From assembly GCF_932274485.2 (NCBI RefSeq), contig NC_065880.2:51508894-51572893 (forward strand): a stretch of 64,000 bases of DNA, written 5' to 3'. The notes below the pieces were generated by a model. That model made no database searches, was not told the DNA's origin, and worked only from the letters and a program-made list of their open reading frames with translations. Source of the stretch: Patella vulgata (Eukaryota; Mollusca; Gastropoda; Patellidae). The position numbers were made by a program, and so were the translations under genes. This document shows positions 27,301 to 35,899 of this stretch, one piece after another (position 1 is the first letter of the stretch; each line of letters begins with the position of its first letter).

Positions 27301-29080
27301 AAAAATAAAAAATTACACAGTTACTCTTCACTTAAAATTCCATCAAAGTTAGTCGTTATCATCATCGCTATCACTACAATTATAAACATCAAATTCGGTT
27401 TCTTTAACAGTCTCTTTGTTTCATTTTCACATTTACTACACTTACAGATTAGACAGGTTTCCCCCTGCCAGTGGTATGGGATGGGGAGGGGCTGGAAGGA
27501 CAATGCCCAGTCGTTCGGATGGGAGGGAAAACAATAGTTTAAACAAAATTTGATTACCTTGTAGCGGAACTTCATGCTAGAAATTTTGGCTGCAGGCCTA
27601 TAAAGGGGGTTCTTATAGTTTCAATCAACTGGTACTTCAAAAGTTTCATAATCAATTTCAAAATCTGTTATTATTTTTTTAAGAATTGAACCAAAAGAGT
27701 AAATAAAAGAATATGCTTTACTTACTGAAGTAAAAAATGTTTGAGTTTTTCTCAAGACTTCTCTCAATTCTGTCAGTTCTAAGAAATTTCTCTTCAAAGC
27801 CTCAGCATTGGTATTGACCTCTCTTAATTCACTTTCTATCTTTTCAAATGTCGCCTCTAAATCTACCATTTCTTTAGGTGCAGGGGCTTTTGGATTTTCA
27901 CCATAATCAGGTATCTTTAAATGCTCCTTCTTTATTTCTTTCTCAATATATCCTACAAGGCAGATAATAAAATTCAGTGTAACTTATTATCAATATGGTG
28001 TGAATTTCCTCAACAAAATTAATGAAAAGTGATATCAAGTGTTCTAGAAATATCATCTTTTGATTGTGTCAACAAAATATTTTTTATGTCATGTAGGCTA
28101 CTATGGTGATGAACAATGATCTAAATATAACTTTATTTTCATGATTGATCGAGTTAATAATAATAATAAAGAGCAACCATCAAATCTAAAGGAAAGAAAA
28201 TAATAAATGCACTTTATCATAGCCACAATTTATCAAAATAAAAGAATATAGTCTAGAATATCACTGTTACTGTTATAAAATAAAAATGTTACTGTTAGCA
28301 TGAGAGGACAAAATTACATGTTACTGTGTGATTCAATTACTTTAAATTCTAGACATCAAATTGTTTATTAAAAATATGTCACATCATGAATGGCATTCTA
28401 ATACATACGTAGCTTTCTTTCCATTTCTTCACATCTCCTTACTTCACTTACAAATTTCTTCTGGAAAGCATTGACTTTCATATTTAACTGTTGAAGAAAT
28501 AAATAATAATTGGATTAAATAAAAGCATGTATCAAGGTGTTATATGAACAAAATTAAAAAGAATCTTTGACAGTCAAGATCCTAAATACATAGACATCGA
28601 TTGGAAAATATTAGAAGAAAAATACTGGAAGAAAAACTTTTTTGGACAAGAGACAAATTTGAATGTAGCATGAGCACTAGCAATTTCCAGCAATGTGTGA
28701 GTAATGTATGGTAGACACTGAGGGTGACACTATGTAACTATTGAATTTGTCTAAGAAACTTCTTTAAAGTACACAAGGAAATATTTAGTTTTTTGATGAT
28801 TCAAATTTTATTAAACTTACAAAATATTTGTAGAAAAGGTTATTTTTATTGCCCTTGCTTGTAATACTCAAAATATTAAATTAAAAGAAGCATATTGTGA
28901 CAAAATATGGATTCATTCAGAGTTTTGTATGCATTAATATAATATTTAAATGGTTATACTAACATCTTTAAACTGAAATATTCCAAGTTCTCCCAGTTCT
29001 GATACTACGGCATACGATGCTTCAGACTGGAGAAATAACTGACACAAGGTCATCTTCTCACTTCTAAACAACGACCCCAT
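12231..29080 (-). CDS. ATP6V0A1: V-type H+-ATPase 116 kDa subunit a (whole gene)
   Basis: This is subunit a of the membrane V0 sector. It forms the proton half-channels beside the rotating c-ring and acidifies lysosomes, endosomes and secretory vesicles or the extracellular space. I resolved 24 GT-AG coding exons whose phases all join, from [20 protein letters not shown] to [10 protein letters not shown] and a TAA stop. All exons together give about 913 aa; the human a1 protein is about 840. Residues 1-394 form the cytosolic N-domain, with the family motifs [15 protein letters not shown] and [13 protein letters not shown]. The membrane domain follows ([18 protein letters not shown], then later helices). 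[19 protein letters not shown] holds the arginine essential for proton transfer (about residue 812), and [13 protein letters not shown] holds the second conserved arginine. The extra length is a disordered loop encoded by five symmetric exons. Introns carry SINE, MITE and family E or A fragments. I see no damage. The assignment to a1 rather than another animal isoform is approximate. Confidence 0.97.
12519..12693 (-). CDS. ATP6V0A1: V-ATPase a exon 22
   Basis: 175 nt encoding [20 protein letters not shown], then the [20 protein letters not shown] and [13 protein letters not shown] segments. These are the last membrane helices. It ends in TG before GTAAAT (phase 2). Confidence 0.97.
13212..13329 (-). 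CDS. ATP6V0A1: V-ATPase a exon 21
   Basis: 118 nt encoding [20 protein letters not shown], then [19 protein letters not shown]. The R in [12 protein letters not shown] is the conserved proton-path arginine. It leaves in phase 1. Confidence 0.97.
13600..13674 (-). CDS. ATP6V0A1: V-ATPase a exon 20 (loop cassette 5)
   Basis: 75 nt, phase 0 to 0, encoding [20 protein letters not shown] then DDEEE. The acidic tail corresponds to the acidic stretch before the EFDFG or DVFDFG motif in other animals. The donor is GTAGGT. Confidence 0.85.
14399..14428 (-). CDS. ATP6V0A1: V-ATPase a candidate 30-nt microexon (loop cassette 4)
   Basis: Exactly 30 nt between a strong acceptor (TGTTTTATTTCAG) and a GTAGGT donor, encoding [10 protein letters not shown]. 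The peptide resembles the vertebrate EEDAEIIQHDQLS segment at the same place in the loop. The next exon also uses a GTAGGT donor. It is phase 0 to 0. RNA evidence is needed to confirm it. Confidence 0.6.
15317..15400 (-). CDS. ATP6V0A1: V-ATPase a exon 19 (loop cassette 3)
   Basis: 84 nt, phase 0 to 0, encoding [20 protein letters not shown] then QNGGDDMK. The acceptor is TTTTCACAG and the donor GTGAGT. Higher GC and a clear open frame set it apart from the flanking intron. Confidence 0.82.
16705..16945. mobile_element. Small MITE-like inverted-repeat element in an intron
   Basis: Imperfect inverted arms face each other: CTGGTCCGCATTAATTCAGT near 16724 and, inverted, CGAATTAATGCAGG near 16912. 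The spacer is about 160 bp. It lies in the intron between V-ATPase exons 18 and 19 and has no coding content. Confidence 0.5.
17318..17392 (-). CDS. ATP6V0A1: V-ATPase a exon 18 (loop cassette 2)
   Basis: 75 nt, phase 0 to 0, encoding [20 protein letters not shown] then DIEMG. The acceptor is TTGTGTAG and the donor GTAAGT. The Ser/Thr-rich content suggests possible phosphorylation, which is inference. Confidence 0.82.
18473..18538 (-). CDS. ATP6V0A1: V-ATPase a exon 17 (loop cassette 1)
   Basis: 66 nt, phase 0 to 0, encoding [20 protein letters not shown] then EQ. The acceptor is TTTTAATAG and the donor GTGAGT. It is disordered loop sequence and could be skipped without a frame change. Confidence 0.82.
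19014..19118 (-). CDS. ATP6V0A1: V-ATPase a exon 16
   Basis: 105 nt (35 aa, phase 0 to 0) encoding [20 protein letters not shown] then [15 protein letters not shown]. This is a membrane helix and the start of the cytoplasmic loop. I placed the donor at GTATGT after TTG; an in-frame GTATTG six bases earlier is weaker. Confidence 0.92.
19268..19347 (-). CDS. ATP6V0A1: V-ATPase a exon 15
   Basis: 80 nt encoding [18 protein letters not shown] then QATFYDNQ. It is a short luminal segment matching human FINMFLFSYPESGYSMLYSGQ. The donor is GTAAGT. Confidence 0.92.
19382..19745 (+). mobile_element. Family E element, short copy in an intron
   Basis: It starts with GGTTGCCAGGCAATGAAACA and CCCACAGCAG, and ends with GACGAACAGACAGG, GACAACAATACATGACC and CATATAAAA. 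Only about one core monomer remains. It lies in the V-ATPase intron between exons 14 and 15, just upstream of exon 15 in transcript order. Confidence 0.7.
19852..20000 (+). mobile_element. tRNA-like SINE fragment
   Basis: GTGGCCAAATGGTCTAACATG followed by GGGTTTTAACCCAGG resembles pol III boxes A and B. The following AAGGTTGAGTGTCTACCC resembles the tail after the head at 11288. It lies in a V-ATPase intron. Confidence 0.45.
20240..20391 (-). CDS. ATP6V0A1: V-ATPase a exon 14
   Basis: 152 nt encoding [20 protein letters not shown], then [18 protein letters not shown] and APALLI. It contains the FxPE(L/I)IF helix and the FGYL..YKW helix. It leaves in phase 1. Confidence 0.95.
21088..21125 (-). 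repeat. SINE-1 3' tail fragment
   Basis: AATGAAATGAGGTTTAACGT then CCTACTATTCTGCTC is the inverted 3' end of SINE-1. It lies in a V-ATPase intron. Confidence 0.6.
21245..21363 (-). CDS. ATP6V0A1: V-ATPase a exon 13
   Basis: 119 nt encoding [19 protein letters not shown] then [20 protein letters not shown]. It matches human [18 protein letters not shown]. Confidence 0.96.
21513..21612 (-). CDS. ATP6V0A1: V-ATPase a exon 12
   Basis: 100 nt encoding [17 protein letters not shown] then [16 protein letters not shown]. This is the luminal loop, ending in the invariant YPFGIDP motif. The donor is GTAAGT. Confidence 0.93.
22504..22640 (-). CDS. ATP6V0A1: V-ATPase a exon 11
   Basis: 137 nt encoding [19 protein letters not shown] then [20 protein letters not shown]. 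It matches human GRYIILLMGVFSMYTGLIYND. It ends in phase 2 before GTATGT. Confidence 0.95.
22731..23094. mobile_element. Inverted-ended element with promoter-like interior
   Basis: The ends are inverted repeats: CTGATTAAAAT at both outer ends, then a perfect 14-bp pair, TTTCGTTTCGTTTT at 22753-22766 and its complement at 23060-23073. The interior has CCAAT-like boxes (AACCAATCAGC, CATTGGCTAAT) and a TATA-like TTATATAAG near 22992. It is about 364 bp long and lies in the V-ATPase intron between exons 10 and 11. No open frame is seen and I do not recognise the family. Confidence 0.55.
23475..23614 (-). CDS. ATP6V0A1: V-ATPase a exon 10
   Basis: 140 nt encoding [20 protein letters not shown] then [18 protein letters not shown]. 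It contains the first membrane helices and the FGDxGHG signature. Confidence 0.96.
23838..23988 (-). CDS. ATP6V0A1: V-ATPase a exon 9
   Basis: 151 nt encoding [20 protein letters not shown], then [19 protein letters not shown] and [11 protein letters not shown]. These are the conserved TPPTF..T and FQNIVNAYG motifs just before the first membrane helix. The donor GTCAAT is weaker than the others. Confidence 0.94.
24289..24501 (-). CDS. ATP6V0A1: V-ATPase a exon 8
   Basis: 213 nt (71 aa) encoding [20 protein letters not shown], then the [19 protein letters not shown] and [19 protein letters not shown] segments. It returns through the coiled arm. The donor is GTAAAG. Confidence 0.95.
24818..24911 (-). 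CDS. ATP6V0A1: V-ATPase a exon 7
   Basis: 94 nt encoding [18 protein letters not shown] then [13 protein letters not shown]. It matches the human FRASLYPCPETPQERKEM block and leaves in phase 0. Confidence 0.95.
25110..25180 (-). repeat. Family A end fragment
   Basis: GCAGATGGGCGGATGAACCC, then ATTTTAATAGTCCC and a degraded hairpin, match the terminal 70 bp of family A in the orientation seen at 40620-40692. It lies in a V-ATPase intron. Confidence 0.55.
25281..25363 (-). CDS. ATP6V0A1: V-ATPase a exon 6
   Basis: 83 nt encoding [19 protein letters not shown] then ARVKKICEG. It matches the human [21 protein letters not shown] block and ends in phase 2. Confidence 0.95.
25475..25601 (-). CDS. 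ATP6V0A1: V-ATPase a exon 5
   Basis: 127 nt encoding [19 protein letters not shown] then [15 protein letters not shown] and SLEDPQT. This is a strongly conserved block of the distal N-domain. The donor is GTAAGT at 25474. Confidence 0.95.
26229..26320 (-). CDS. ATP6V0A1: V-ATPase a exon 4
   Basis: 92 nt encoding [20 protein letters not shown] then [10 protein letters not shown]. It matches the poorly conserved linker between the two halves of the N-domain. It ends in GG before GTAAGT (phase 2). Confidence 0.9.
26512..26945. repeat. Direct duplication of about 230 bp in an intron
   Basis: Segments starting near 26512 and 26743 share long runs, including GGCAAAAACACC, AATGCCTTCATCC and AAACCAAAATGCAGAAAACA. 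The spacing is about 230 bp. It lies in the V-ATPase intron between exons 3 and 4 and has no coding content. Confidence 0.75.
27455..27540 (+). repeat. SINE-1 internal fragment
   Basis: CCCCCTGCCAGTGGTATGGG, then GGACAATGCCCAGTCGTTCG and GATGGGAGGGAAAAC match the mid-body of SINE-1 (6552-6625). It lies in a V-ATPase intron. Confidence 0.55.
27726..27952 (-). CDS. ATP6V0A1: V-ATPase a exon 3
   Basis: 227 nt encoding [20 protein letters not shown], then the [18 protein letters not shown] and [11 protein letters not shown] segments, ending FFTS before GTAAGT. This is the coiled-coil arm that contacts the peripheral stalk. The acceptor is CTTGTAG. Confidence 0.95.
28409..28487 (-). CDS. ATP6V0A1: V-ATPase a exon 2
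   Basis: 79 nt encoding [19 protein letters not shown] then EEMERKL. The exon enters in phase 0 and leaves one base. The donor is GTATGT. It is the first part of the N-terminal coiled arm. Confidence 0.93.
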
Positions 29081-29123
29081 CTTGAATATCTGTAGTTATC
29101 ACCAATCAATTATTGTTGTTTTT
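28964..29123 (-). CDS. ATP6V0A1: V-ATPase a exon 1 (start codon and 5' UTR end)
   Basis: The ATG at 29080 opens [18 protein letters not shown], the family's invariant N-terminus. It encodes 39 aa and ends in GAT before GTTAGT at 28964. On the minus strand a good acceptor (CTATTTTCAG) lies 43 nt before the ATG, so the exon probably starts at 29123 and at least one non-coding exon lies upstream. Confidence 0.9.
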
Positions 29124-29600
29124 CTGAAAATAGAATAAAATGAAATATTTATGGTAAAAGAAGATTAGCAACTTTTGGAATTAATGTTCAGTACTGAAGT
29201 AACACAGGCCTGTGTAAATAACATAATCCACAATAGGAGTAGAACTGCCTTGCTTTGTTTATCTGCGGTTTAAAAGTAGGTAGTACTGGGTATACATATT
29301 CTATAATGACAATCAACAATGTTATTAAAAAAACTAATTAATATTTCTATTTAAAAAATGAACAAAAAAATCCAGGAACCATGCCCCCCTGCTTTTTAAC
29401 AGAATGTATAATTTTGAGCTTAAAGATCATGACAACTACTAACACAAAACAGCCCGAGAGTAAATAAAGAGGGCCAGAATTGGATGTAGGATGTAGGTTA
29501 TCAAACACTCCTTTAATGTCAAATGTTTATATTGAAAAAATGTAATGTAACAGTTCAACATCCTACTTTTTTGCGCTAACCGTGTTAATGAAGCATACTT
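29124..29600. other. Region just upstream of V-ATPase exon 1
   Basis: The first bases are the acceptor tract of the exon carrying the start codon. Beyond that I see AT-rich sequence with no clear exon, TATA box or CpG island, so the promoter is probably further away. Confidence 0.4.
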
Positions 29601-30500
29601 CATGCTGTGCGTTATGACTCTTGCAATTTTTAAGGTAAGTACACATGTCATAGGGTTCATCCTTTCTGATTCCAATGCTTTACACCAAATTTGAAAACAA
29701 ATGGGGTTAATCATCTTACAGTCCTAATGCTTCACACCAAATCTGTTAAAAACTGTAGTCTTTACCATGTTGAGAGGTAGGTCCATAACTGAATATCACT
29801 GAAGCCTGAATATCAACAGGATTCATCCTCTCATGACCCAAATGCTCCACACCAAATACATAGTATTAATAATTCCATTACAAACTGCAGCCTTTGTTAG
29901 TTAACAAGGTTTTCAGAAAGGGGGAGTTAACTACAGATTGGAAGGTCGCAGAACACTGAATATTGATAGGGTCCATCCTCTTATGAATCAATTAATTCAC
30001 ACCAAATATAAAAGGAATTGTTAAAAACTGTAGCTTTCATCGCGTTAACAAGGTTTTGGAAAAGGGGGATAACTCTAAAGTGCCGAGAATCTATAGGGTT
30101 CCTCCTTTATTGACCAAACTCTGCAAACCAAATCTGTTATAAACTGTAGCCTCTATCGTGTTAACAAAAGGGTTGATAACTCTGGAACGACAGAAATTGC
30201 TATGTCAGAATTACAATTGGAGAATGCTGAAAATCTATTGAGATCATCTTCTATTGGTGTCTATAAATCCATCAAAAACTCTAGCCTCTATCGAGTTAAC
30301 AAGAAATTTTCCTGTCAGAATGACAGGGGGCTTAACTCTGCAACAAAATATTGTAAAACGTTGAATATTGATAAGGATCATCAGTCACCAACAAGGTTTG
30401 CAATTATCACACCAATTTTGAAAGAATGCGCGTTTATAGACAGACAGAGGCAACAACTATATACGTCGCCCAAGAATGAGTTCAAAACAATAAAATTAGT
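29600..30500 (+). mobile_element. Family I satellite-core element
   Basis: About six degenerate monomers of about 115-145 bp share CCTCTATCGTGTTAACAA, GGGGGATAACTCT and CACACCAAAT. The right side has GACAGACAGAGGCAACAAC then TATATACG. This repeats the plan of families D and E. The 104-codon frame at 30202 lies in the monomers and is not a gene. Confidence 0.6.
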
Positions 30501-30516
30501 AATTTTAAGGCAATAA

Positions 30517-31365
30517 TTCTGAGCAATGTTTCATCTATTTTTAATTATGCTTGTGAAGTTGGGGTTACCATAATAACAAATCAATAGATAAAGAACTAAA
30601 TATTTTTATGAGATATATTTTAAAAGTAGGTAAAAATTGCCCTGTTGCTGCAATGTTGGGCGAATTAGGAATGTTTCCAGCTATAGTTAACCGTAAAATA
30701 AGATTAATAAGATATTGGTACAAAATATTAAACAATAAGAATTCATTAATATCTAATGTATATACTATTCTATATAACGATGCGTTAAATGGCTCTCCAA
30801 ACTGGGCAGCTGACATAAAATTACTTTTAAATAATGTGGGGTTTTCATATATTTGGGATCAACAAGACGCGGCTGACCTATCCATCTTATCGCTAATACA
30901 ACAACGCATAAAAGATCAATATTACCAGTAATGGTTCGCCACACTGGAAGACTCAAGCAAACTTAGGTTTTATAAATTATTTAAGACTATTCATGAACCT
31001 GAAAGCTACCTTCAATCGAATATTCAAATGAAATACAAAACTATTATCTGTCATTTTCGTTGTGGTATTCTCCAACTAAATATTGAAACCGGGCGTTATA
31101 ACAAAATCTATAGAAACAACAGATTATGTAAATGTTGCAACATGAGAGCTGTTGAAGATGAATTCCACTTTCTGTTGTGCTGTCCCGCTTATATTTCTCT
31201 CTGTAGAAAATATTTCTCGCGTTATTTTTGGTCTTTTCCATCACTCCAAAAGTTAATAAACCTGATGAATCAAGGAAATAATAATAAAAAGACACTGGCT
31301 AATCTTGGAAAATATTTATATTATTCAATGAAAATTAGAAATCAACTGTTAGAATCGTAATACTT
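30517..31365 (+). mobile_element. 3' end of a non-LTR retrotransposon (LINE) ORF2
   Basis: The translation matches the C-terminal part of LINE reverse transcriptase proteins after the catalytic domain: YILKVGKNCPVAAMLGELGM, then IRLIRYWYKILNN, ETGRYNKIYRNNRLCKCC and DEFHFLLCCPAY. The C-x2-C...H-x4-C zinc-binding pattern is intact. One frame runs from 30608 to the TAA at 31358-31360. It is broken only by an in-frame TAA at 30929-30931. A single-base loss near 30560 also shifts the upstream SSIFNYACEV segment. The element is 5'-truncated: no endonuclease or YADD domain is in the window. Confidence 0.85.
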
Positions 31366-32330
31366 TTAACTATCAATCGACCATAATTAAATATCCTTAT
31401 TCTATCATATATGCTTGAGTGCGCGGCGACGGGGTGTGTATAATTCGTTTTTACTTGGTGGTGATGCAATAGATTTTGCGTGTGTAATATAGTTACATGT
31501 ATAAGGGTCTAGTTTGATTTTCTTTTTCTTTTTTTTTCTTTTTTTATTATCATTATTTTTTTTTTTTCTTTTTTTTTTTTAATTTTATTATTTTTTGAAT
31601 TAGTGGAATTGGGGTGCAGTGGGAGTATCAAAATAGTAATTGTTCCGATTTATTAAATTATCTATTTTATTTAAATTATCATTTGGTAGAAAGCGGGAAG
31701 GGGGGTGGGGTGGGGGCGGTATCAAAATAGTATATATTCTTTGCTCTCTCCTTCTGATATATATATGTATAAAGTGTACATAAATTTTCAAAGTATTTAG
31801 GGTAGTGATGTGAATTTGCACTAAGGGAGGTGGGGGTATTTACACTCTATTGTTATCCATACTTTTATTAATTATCAATGTATATTATTTATATTTGTAT
31901 ACATGTTTTGGCAACAGAAAACTTTTTGCTTCGCCTGTACTAAAGTTCAATGTGGCTACATTATATTCACTGGTTTATAAACCCATCCGAATAATGTATA
32001 AACATTTACATACAGCATGAATTCAAATGTTTACAATTTATATATCTCATTAATCTTATTGCATGACTGATCTGCTAAATACATGTACATTGTGCCTTGA
32101 GTAATAATAATAAACAACAATAAAAACATGAATAACAATGAGTAATAAAATTCATATAGTTTACCTGTTAAAACCATTTAATAAGCTTGTATCAAAAGTA
32201 GTTTGTAAAAGTGTAACATTATTATATTATGTACCACATAAGATTCTTAAAGCTATTTATTAGAGACATTGTATACAAATTAAAATTTAGTCATTTACTC
32301 TTAATTATAATTATAGGTTGCCAATCACTC
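31366..32330. other. Gene-free stretch after the LINE, with T-rich tracts
   Basis: It holds T-rich low-complexity sequence (31515-31600), G-rich runs near 31700 and 31828, and AT-rich sequence. Part is probably the LINE 3' UTR. I see no gene. Confidence 0.5.
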
Positions 32331-33314
32331 ATATCAGTCACAACATTTAATAAACATCTACACTTGAAGTTTGAACATGATTGTGTTCTTAAGTTTTGAC
32401 TACCTGGTAAACAAACTGCTTATCTATGCTCAACCTAAGCAGAAAATGTTCATCATCGAACCTATGGCGGTATAATTAGATTCAAAATTCTAACATGCTA
32501 TCGTCTAATTTCTAACCTCCGTTCATGTAATTTCTAACCTTAATTCATGTAATTTCTAACTTCAATTCATGTAATTTCTAAATTAAGACAATGTATAATC
32601 CAACTTCTTTATTTGTTCAGTGTAAATTTTAATTCTGTTTCGTCTTATTTCTATTATTAAGACGAAAAATGTCCACTTCATTGTCACTTTACATGTTAAT
32701 CATGAACGTCGAGCAAATTTAGAATTTTGATACCTCTACCTAGCAACCATCATTATGACGTCGTTTGGTGTCGCCACCGTGTGCTCAATTTGCGATTGAG
32801 CACTGAGCGGGATCATTATATTGCCACAAACTACTCGCTCTTCGTCAGGTTGAATGGTTTGGCAGAGTGTAAAAATTGAAAACAACATCGAATGTGATAT
32901 GGTTTGCAAATACTGTTTTAAATATAAGCTAAACAGCATTTGTTAATTTTGTTAAAGACAAGTGCAGGATTCGGAGAATTTTATTTTATTTTTATTTTAC
33001 AGTTAAGCCAATTACTATTTATATACTGTTGATCTATAAATTATTCTTTTAATGCTCTAAAAATATCTCTTTATACTACCCGAACAACTAGCCACTGTCC
33101 GTGCCAGACCCTCGTCTTGTATCAATAACAAGGGACGGATAACCACGCCAGAATATATCGGTTATATCATAAAAAAAATATATGTCTATGGGTTATATAA
33201 CATCGTCAGCTAGTATACACACTGGCAAAACTACGCTTTATAATGTTTCTGACATTATTAGTTCCGTCCTTGTGATTTGCGGAGGTTGCAGTTATTGTAG
33301 GCATATATAGTGAT

Positions 33315-33480
33315 ATAGTGTCTAGTAGTTCGGGTCGGACGAAAACCGTTGCAGCTGTTATTCGGAATAAAAGTAGACCGTGGCGCCGCTGTCCGGGCTA
33401 AATTTCACTCATGGCACACCGTAAGTTCGTCGTCATTAGCCTGGATGGTGTAGAAAAGTAGGACGATAAACCGCGATCTA
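33315..33480 (+). repeat. Partial SINE-1 in the foldback middle
   Basis: GGTCGGACGAAAACC, TAGACCGTGGCGCCGCTGTC, GTCGTCATTAGCC and AGTAGGACGATAAACC follow the SINE-1 order, but diverged and without the tRNA-like head. Confidence 0.65.
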
Positions 33481-33854
33481 TGAATTTCGGTATTGCTTTA
33501 TGCAACTTGAATAAAATATTTTTGGAAAAAAACTACCATAAAGTTAGTCAGGTCGGTATAATGAAGGAATCAGAATTAAAAACTTCATCGCTTTCCACAT
33601 GAACAGATTATCCCAGTCTCCTTTAAAGGCCGTTTCATCCCTACAGTATGAGGTTTCTAAATTTATATATTTGAACCATATCAAGAAGAAGTTTATCATT
33701 TTTGTTAGAGTAGTAATAGAATACAGATTTACAGTAAATAAATATTATTGATGGCTTAACTGTCTTCAAGAAAATTGAAAAAAAAAATGCTGTTTGGCTT
33801 TTATTTGAAGTAGTATTTAGAACCATTTCACGTTCGATGTTGTTTTCAATTTCA

Positions 33855-34060
33855 CCATCGATTCCCTGGTTGTACGTGACAAGGAGTAGGGTCGCCTGTC
33901 CAACCTCGCGGGTTTTCTCCGGGTCCTCCCACTGCTAAAGACCCCTACGCGCAAGCGAATTGTTGAAATAAATTGAACCATATGTTAGTTCAGAAATGAC
34001 CTAGTTTGTGCCGAGTGGTCGTTACCCCCCCCCTCTTTCTCTCTCGCTCTCTCTCTCTCA
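33855..34060 (+). mobile_element. SINE-2 partial copy inside the right foldback arm
   Basis: ATTCCCTGGTTGTACGTGAC, AAGGAGTAGGGTCGCCTGTC, CTCCCACTGCTAAAGACCCC and CCTAGTTTGTGCCGAGTGG match the SINE-2 copy at 56398-56645. The 3' end runs into a CT-rich tract at 34025-34060. Confidence 0.7.
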
Positions 34061-34839
34061 GCCCAACCACCAACCAGACGAAGAGCGAGTCGTTTATATA
34101 AACATAATGGTCCCTACCAGGTGCGCAATCACAAATGAGCACCCAGTGGCGACACCAAACGACTTCATAATGATGGTTGCTAGGCAGAAGTGTAAAAATT
34201 CTAAACGTGTAAAGCATCAATGAAGAAGATGTTTTTCGTCTAAATAATAGAAATAAGATGAAATAGAATTAAAATTTACACTGAACAAATAAAGAAGTTG
34301 GATTATACATTGTCTTAATTTAGAAATTACACGAACTGAAGTTAGAAATTACACGAATTAAGGTTAGAAATTACATGAACGGAGGTTAGAAATTAGACGA
34401 TAGCATGTTAGAATTTTGAATCTAATATACCGCCATACGAACCCAGTCAAGAGATTCATTTAACATCCATACCACACTGAACATTTTAACTCAACTAGAA
34501 GCAGAGTTATGGTGTACAAAAAAGTTTGAAAGACAAAAGAATGGACCATTTTAATAGTCGACTGCTTTCTTCAGAATTTAGTCCAACCTGACATAAGTTT
34601 TAGTCAAAACGACCAAAGGTTGGTCAATATTACATAATGTACATGTAATTGTCCTATGGTTGTGTCGAAATATTGTACAAATTATGTCGGATACATGGGG
34701 GCTAAAAGTATGAGAAAGTCCCAAAGAATAGATTAGTTAACATTGTGGGCATGACTTACATTGAACTGGGTGGGTTGGGGAGAAGGGAATTAATCAAGAT
34801 CCTATTCTCACTTCAAAAGAGAGAGAGGTAAATGGGTTT

Positions 34840-34975
34840 TTATTTCCACTTATGTAATTTATTTTAAAAATTCACTTGCGCACTTAGGTCTTTAGAAGTG
34901 GGAGGAAACCAGAAAAAAAACATGAAATTGGACAGACGGACCTACTCCTTGTCATGTACAGTGGGGAATCGAAAA
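34840..34975 (-). mobile_element. SINE-2 partial copy
   Basis: TTCACTTGCGCACTTAGGTC, GTGGGAGGAAACC and CCTACTCCTTGTCATGTACA are the inverted SINE-2 middle and box B side. The 3' part is missing or diverged. Confidence 0.6.
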
Positions 34976-35520
34976 CACGCCACTTGACTAATAACAGATT
35001 TTATGATCCAACATGCTCACATTAACAATTCAACCACCAAAAATCCCTCTCACTTCAAATAGTAAATTGAAAATTATTTCAAGAAATATAATATAATGCT
35101 CTACTCTTTTTTGTTACCAGTACTGTGTATGCAAATGATTTACTTCTTTTTTTCACTCTAAAGGGACTTCTATATCCTGTTTAAGTTCAGATTTAATGTA
35201 AATAATCAGTAGTAGCCATAACAACAGCACACTCTTCAGTTTTGCCACAAAAAATTTGCATTTTGTCACACGATTATTAATCTCCACGTCATAGAAGAAA
35301 TTATTTAATCCTTTTCACTATCAGTTCTACCAGGACATGACTCAACTACCATAGTCAAATAAAATAAATACATTTGTTATATTGTGTATATATAGCAATA
35401 ATTGAAAGTATAATAAATAACATGAGCACAATAAATAAGCTAAATCACCAGATGGATAGATGTTGTTAAAGTTTATATTGGATTCAAATTATGATTTACT
35501 GGTATCTACTAAATGACATT
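34976..35520. other. Gene-free stretch
   Basis: AT-rich sequence without a supported gene or clear repeat. Confidence 0.45.
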
Positions 35521-35531
35521 GTACAGCCATG

Positions 35532-35899
35532 AAATGAAATGAAATGGGGTTTAACATCCTACTATTCTACTCTGAATTGGGCTAATGAAGACGGGCATAT
35601 GCCATACAGTGTGCTATGAGGGAAATTTTGCCCGGACAGCGGCACTACAGCCTACTCTTATATCGAATTCCAACTGTCAAAGGATCTTTTACATGCACGC
35701 AAATGTATACACGGGGCCTCAGTTTTTTATACCATCCGAACGACTAGACAGCTTTCCTTGTCAGGCCTTCCGTTCTGCATGACCGACAAAGGGGGAACCA
35801 CGGTGGAAAATCTGGATGAACTTTCTCAGCCAATGGATCGAACACCTGACCTCCAGGCTAGCGAGCCAGCGTCTTACCCACATAGCCATCGTGATCCCC
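35532..35899 (-). mobile_element. Full-length SINE-1 with target duplication
   Basis: Read on the minus strand it runs from the tRNA-like head (GGGATCACGATGGCTATGTG) to the ATTTC tail. The flanks carry the direct repeat GTACAGCCATGA (from 35521 and from 35900). The 65-codon frame in the element is a SINE artefact shared with other copies. Confidence 0.9.

Larger units (their letters stand above)
32467..34434. mobile_element. Foldback-type element with ~440-bp inverted arms
   Basis: The outer ends are TATGGCGGTATA and its complement. The arms (32467-32905, and 33830-34434 with an inserted SINE-2) match over about 400 bp. They include ATTCTAACATGCTATCGTC, a short tandem TTCATGTAATTTCTAACCT, GCGACACCAAACGAC and GAAAACAACATCGAA. 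A 6-bp direct repeat CGAACC borders both ends (32461-32466 with the flank, and 34435-34440), consistent with a target-site duplication. The middle carries a partial SINE-1. I see no transposase. Arm-derived frames are not genes. Confidence 0.8.
32335..34575 (-). mobile_element. Decayed family A element split by a foldback insertion
   Basis: The left piece (32335-32466) has the inverted family A phrases CAAACTGCTTATCTATGCT and AAGCAGAAAATGTTCATCAT. The right piece (34435-34575) has CATCCATACCACACTGAACA, AACTAGAAGCAGAGTTATG and the end ATTTTAATAGTCGACTGCTT. Without the foldback element the two pieces join within one monomer. Confidence 0.7.

Noticed and set aside
30202-30516. 104-codon frame before the LINE
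   Set aside because: It lies in family I monomers and does not match the upstream LINE protein.
32736-34223. Similar short peptides (QPDEERVV...ATPND.IMMVAR) in two places
   Set aside because: They are the two inverted arms of the foldback element. Peptide likeness follows from DNA duplication.
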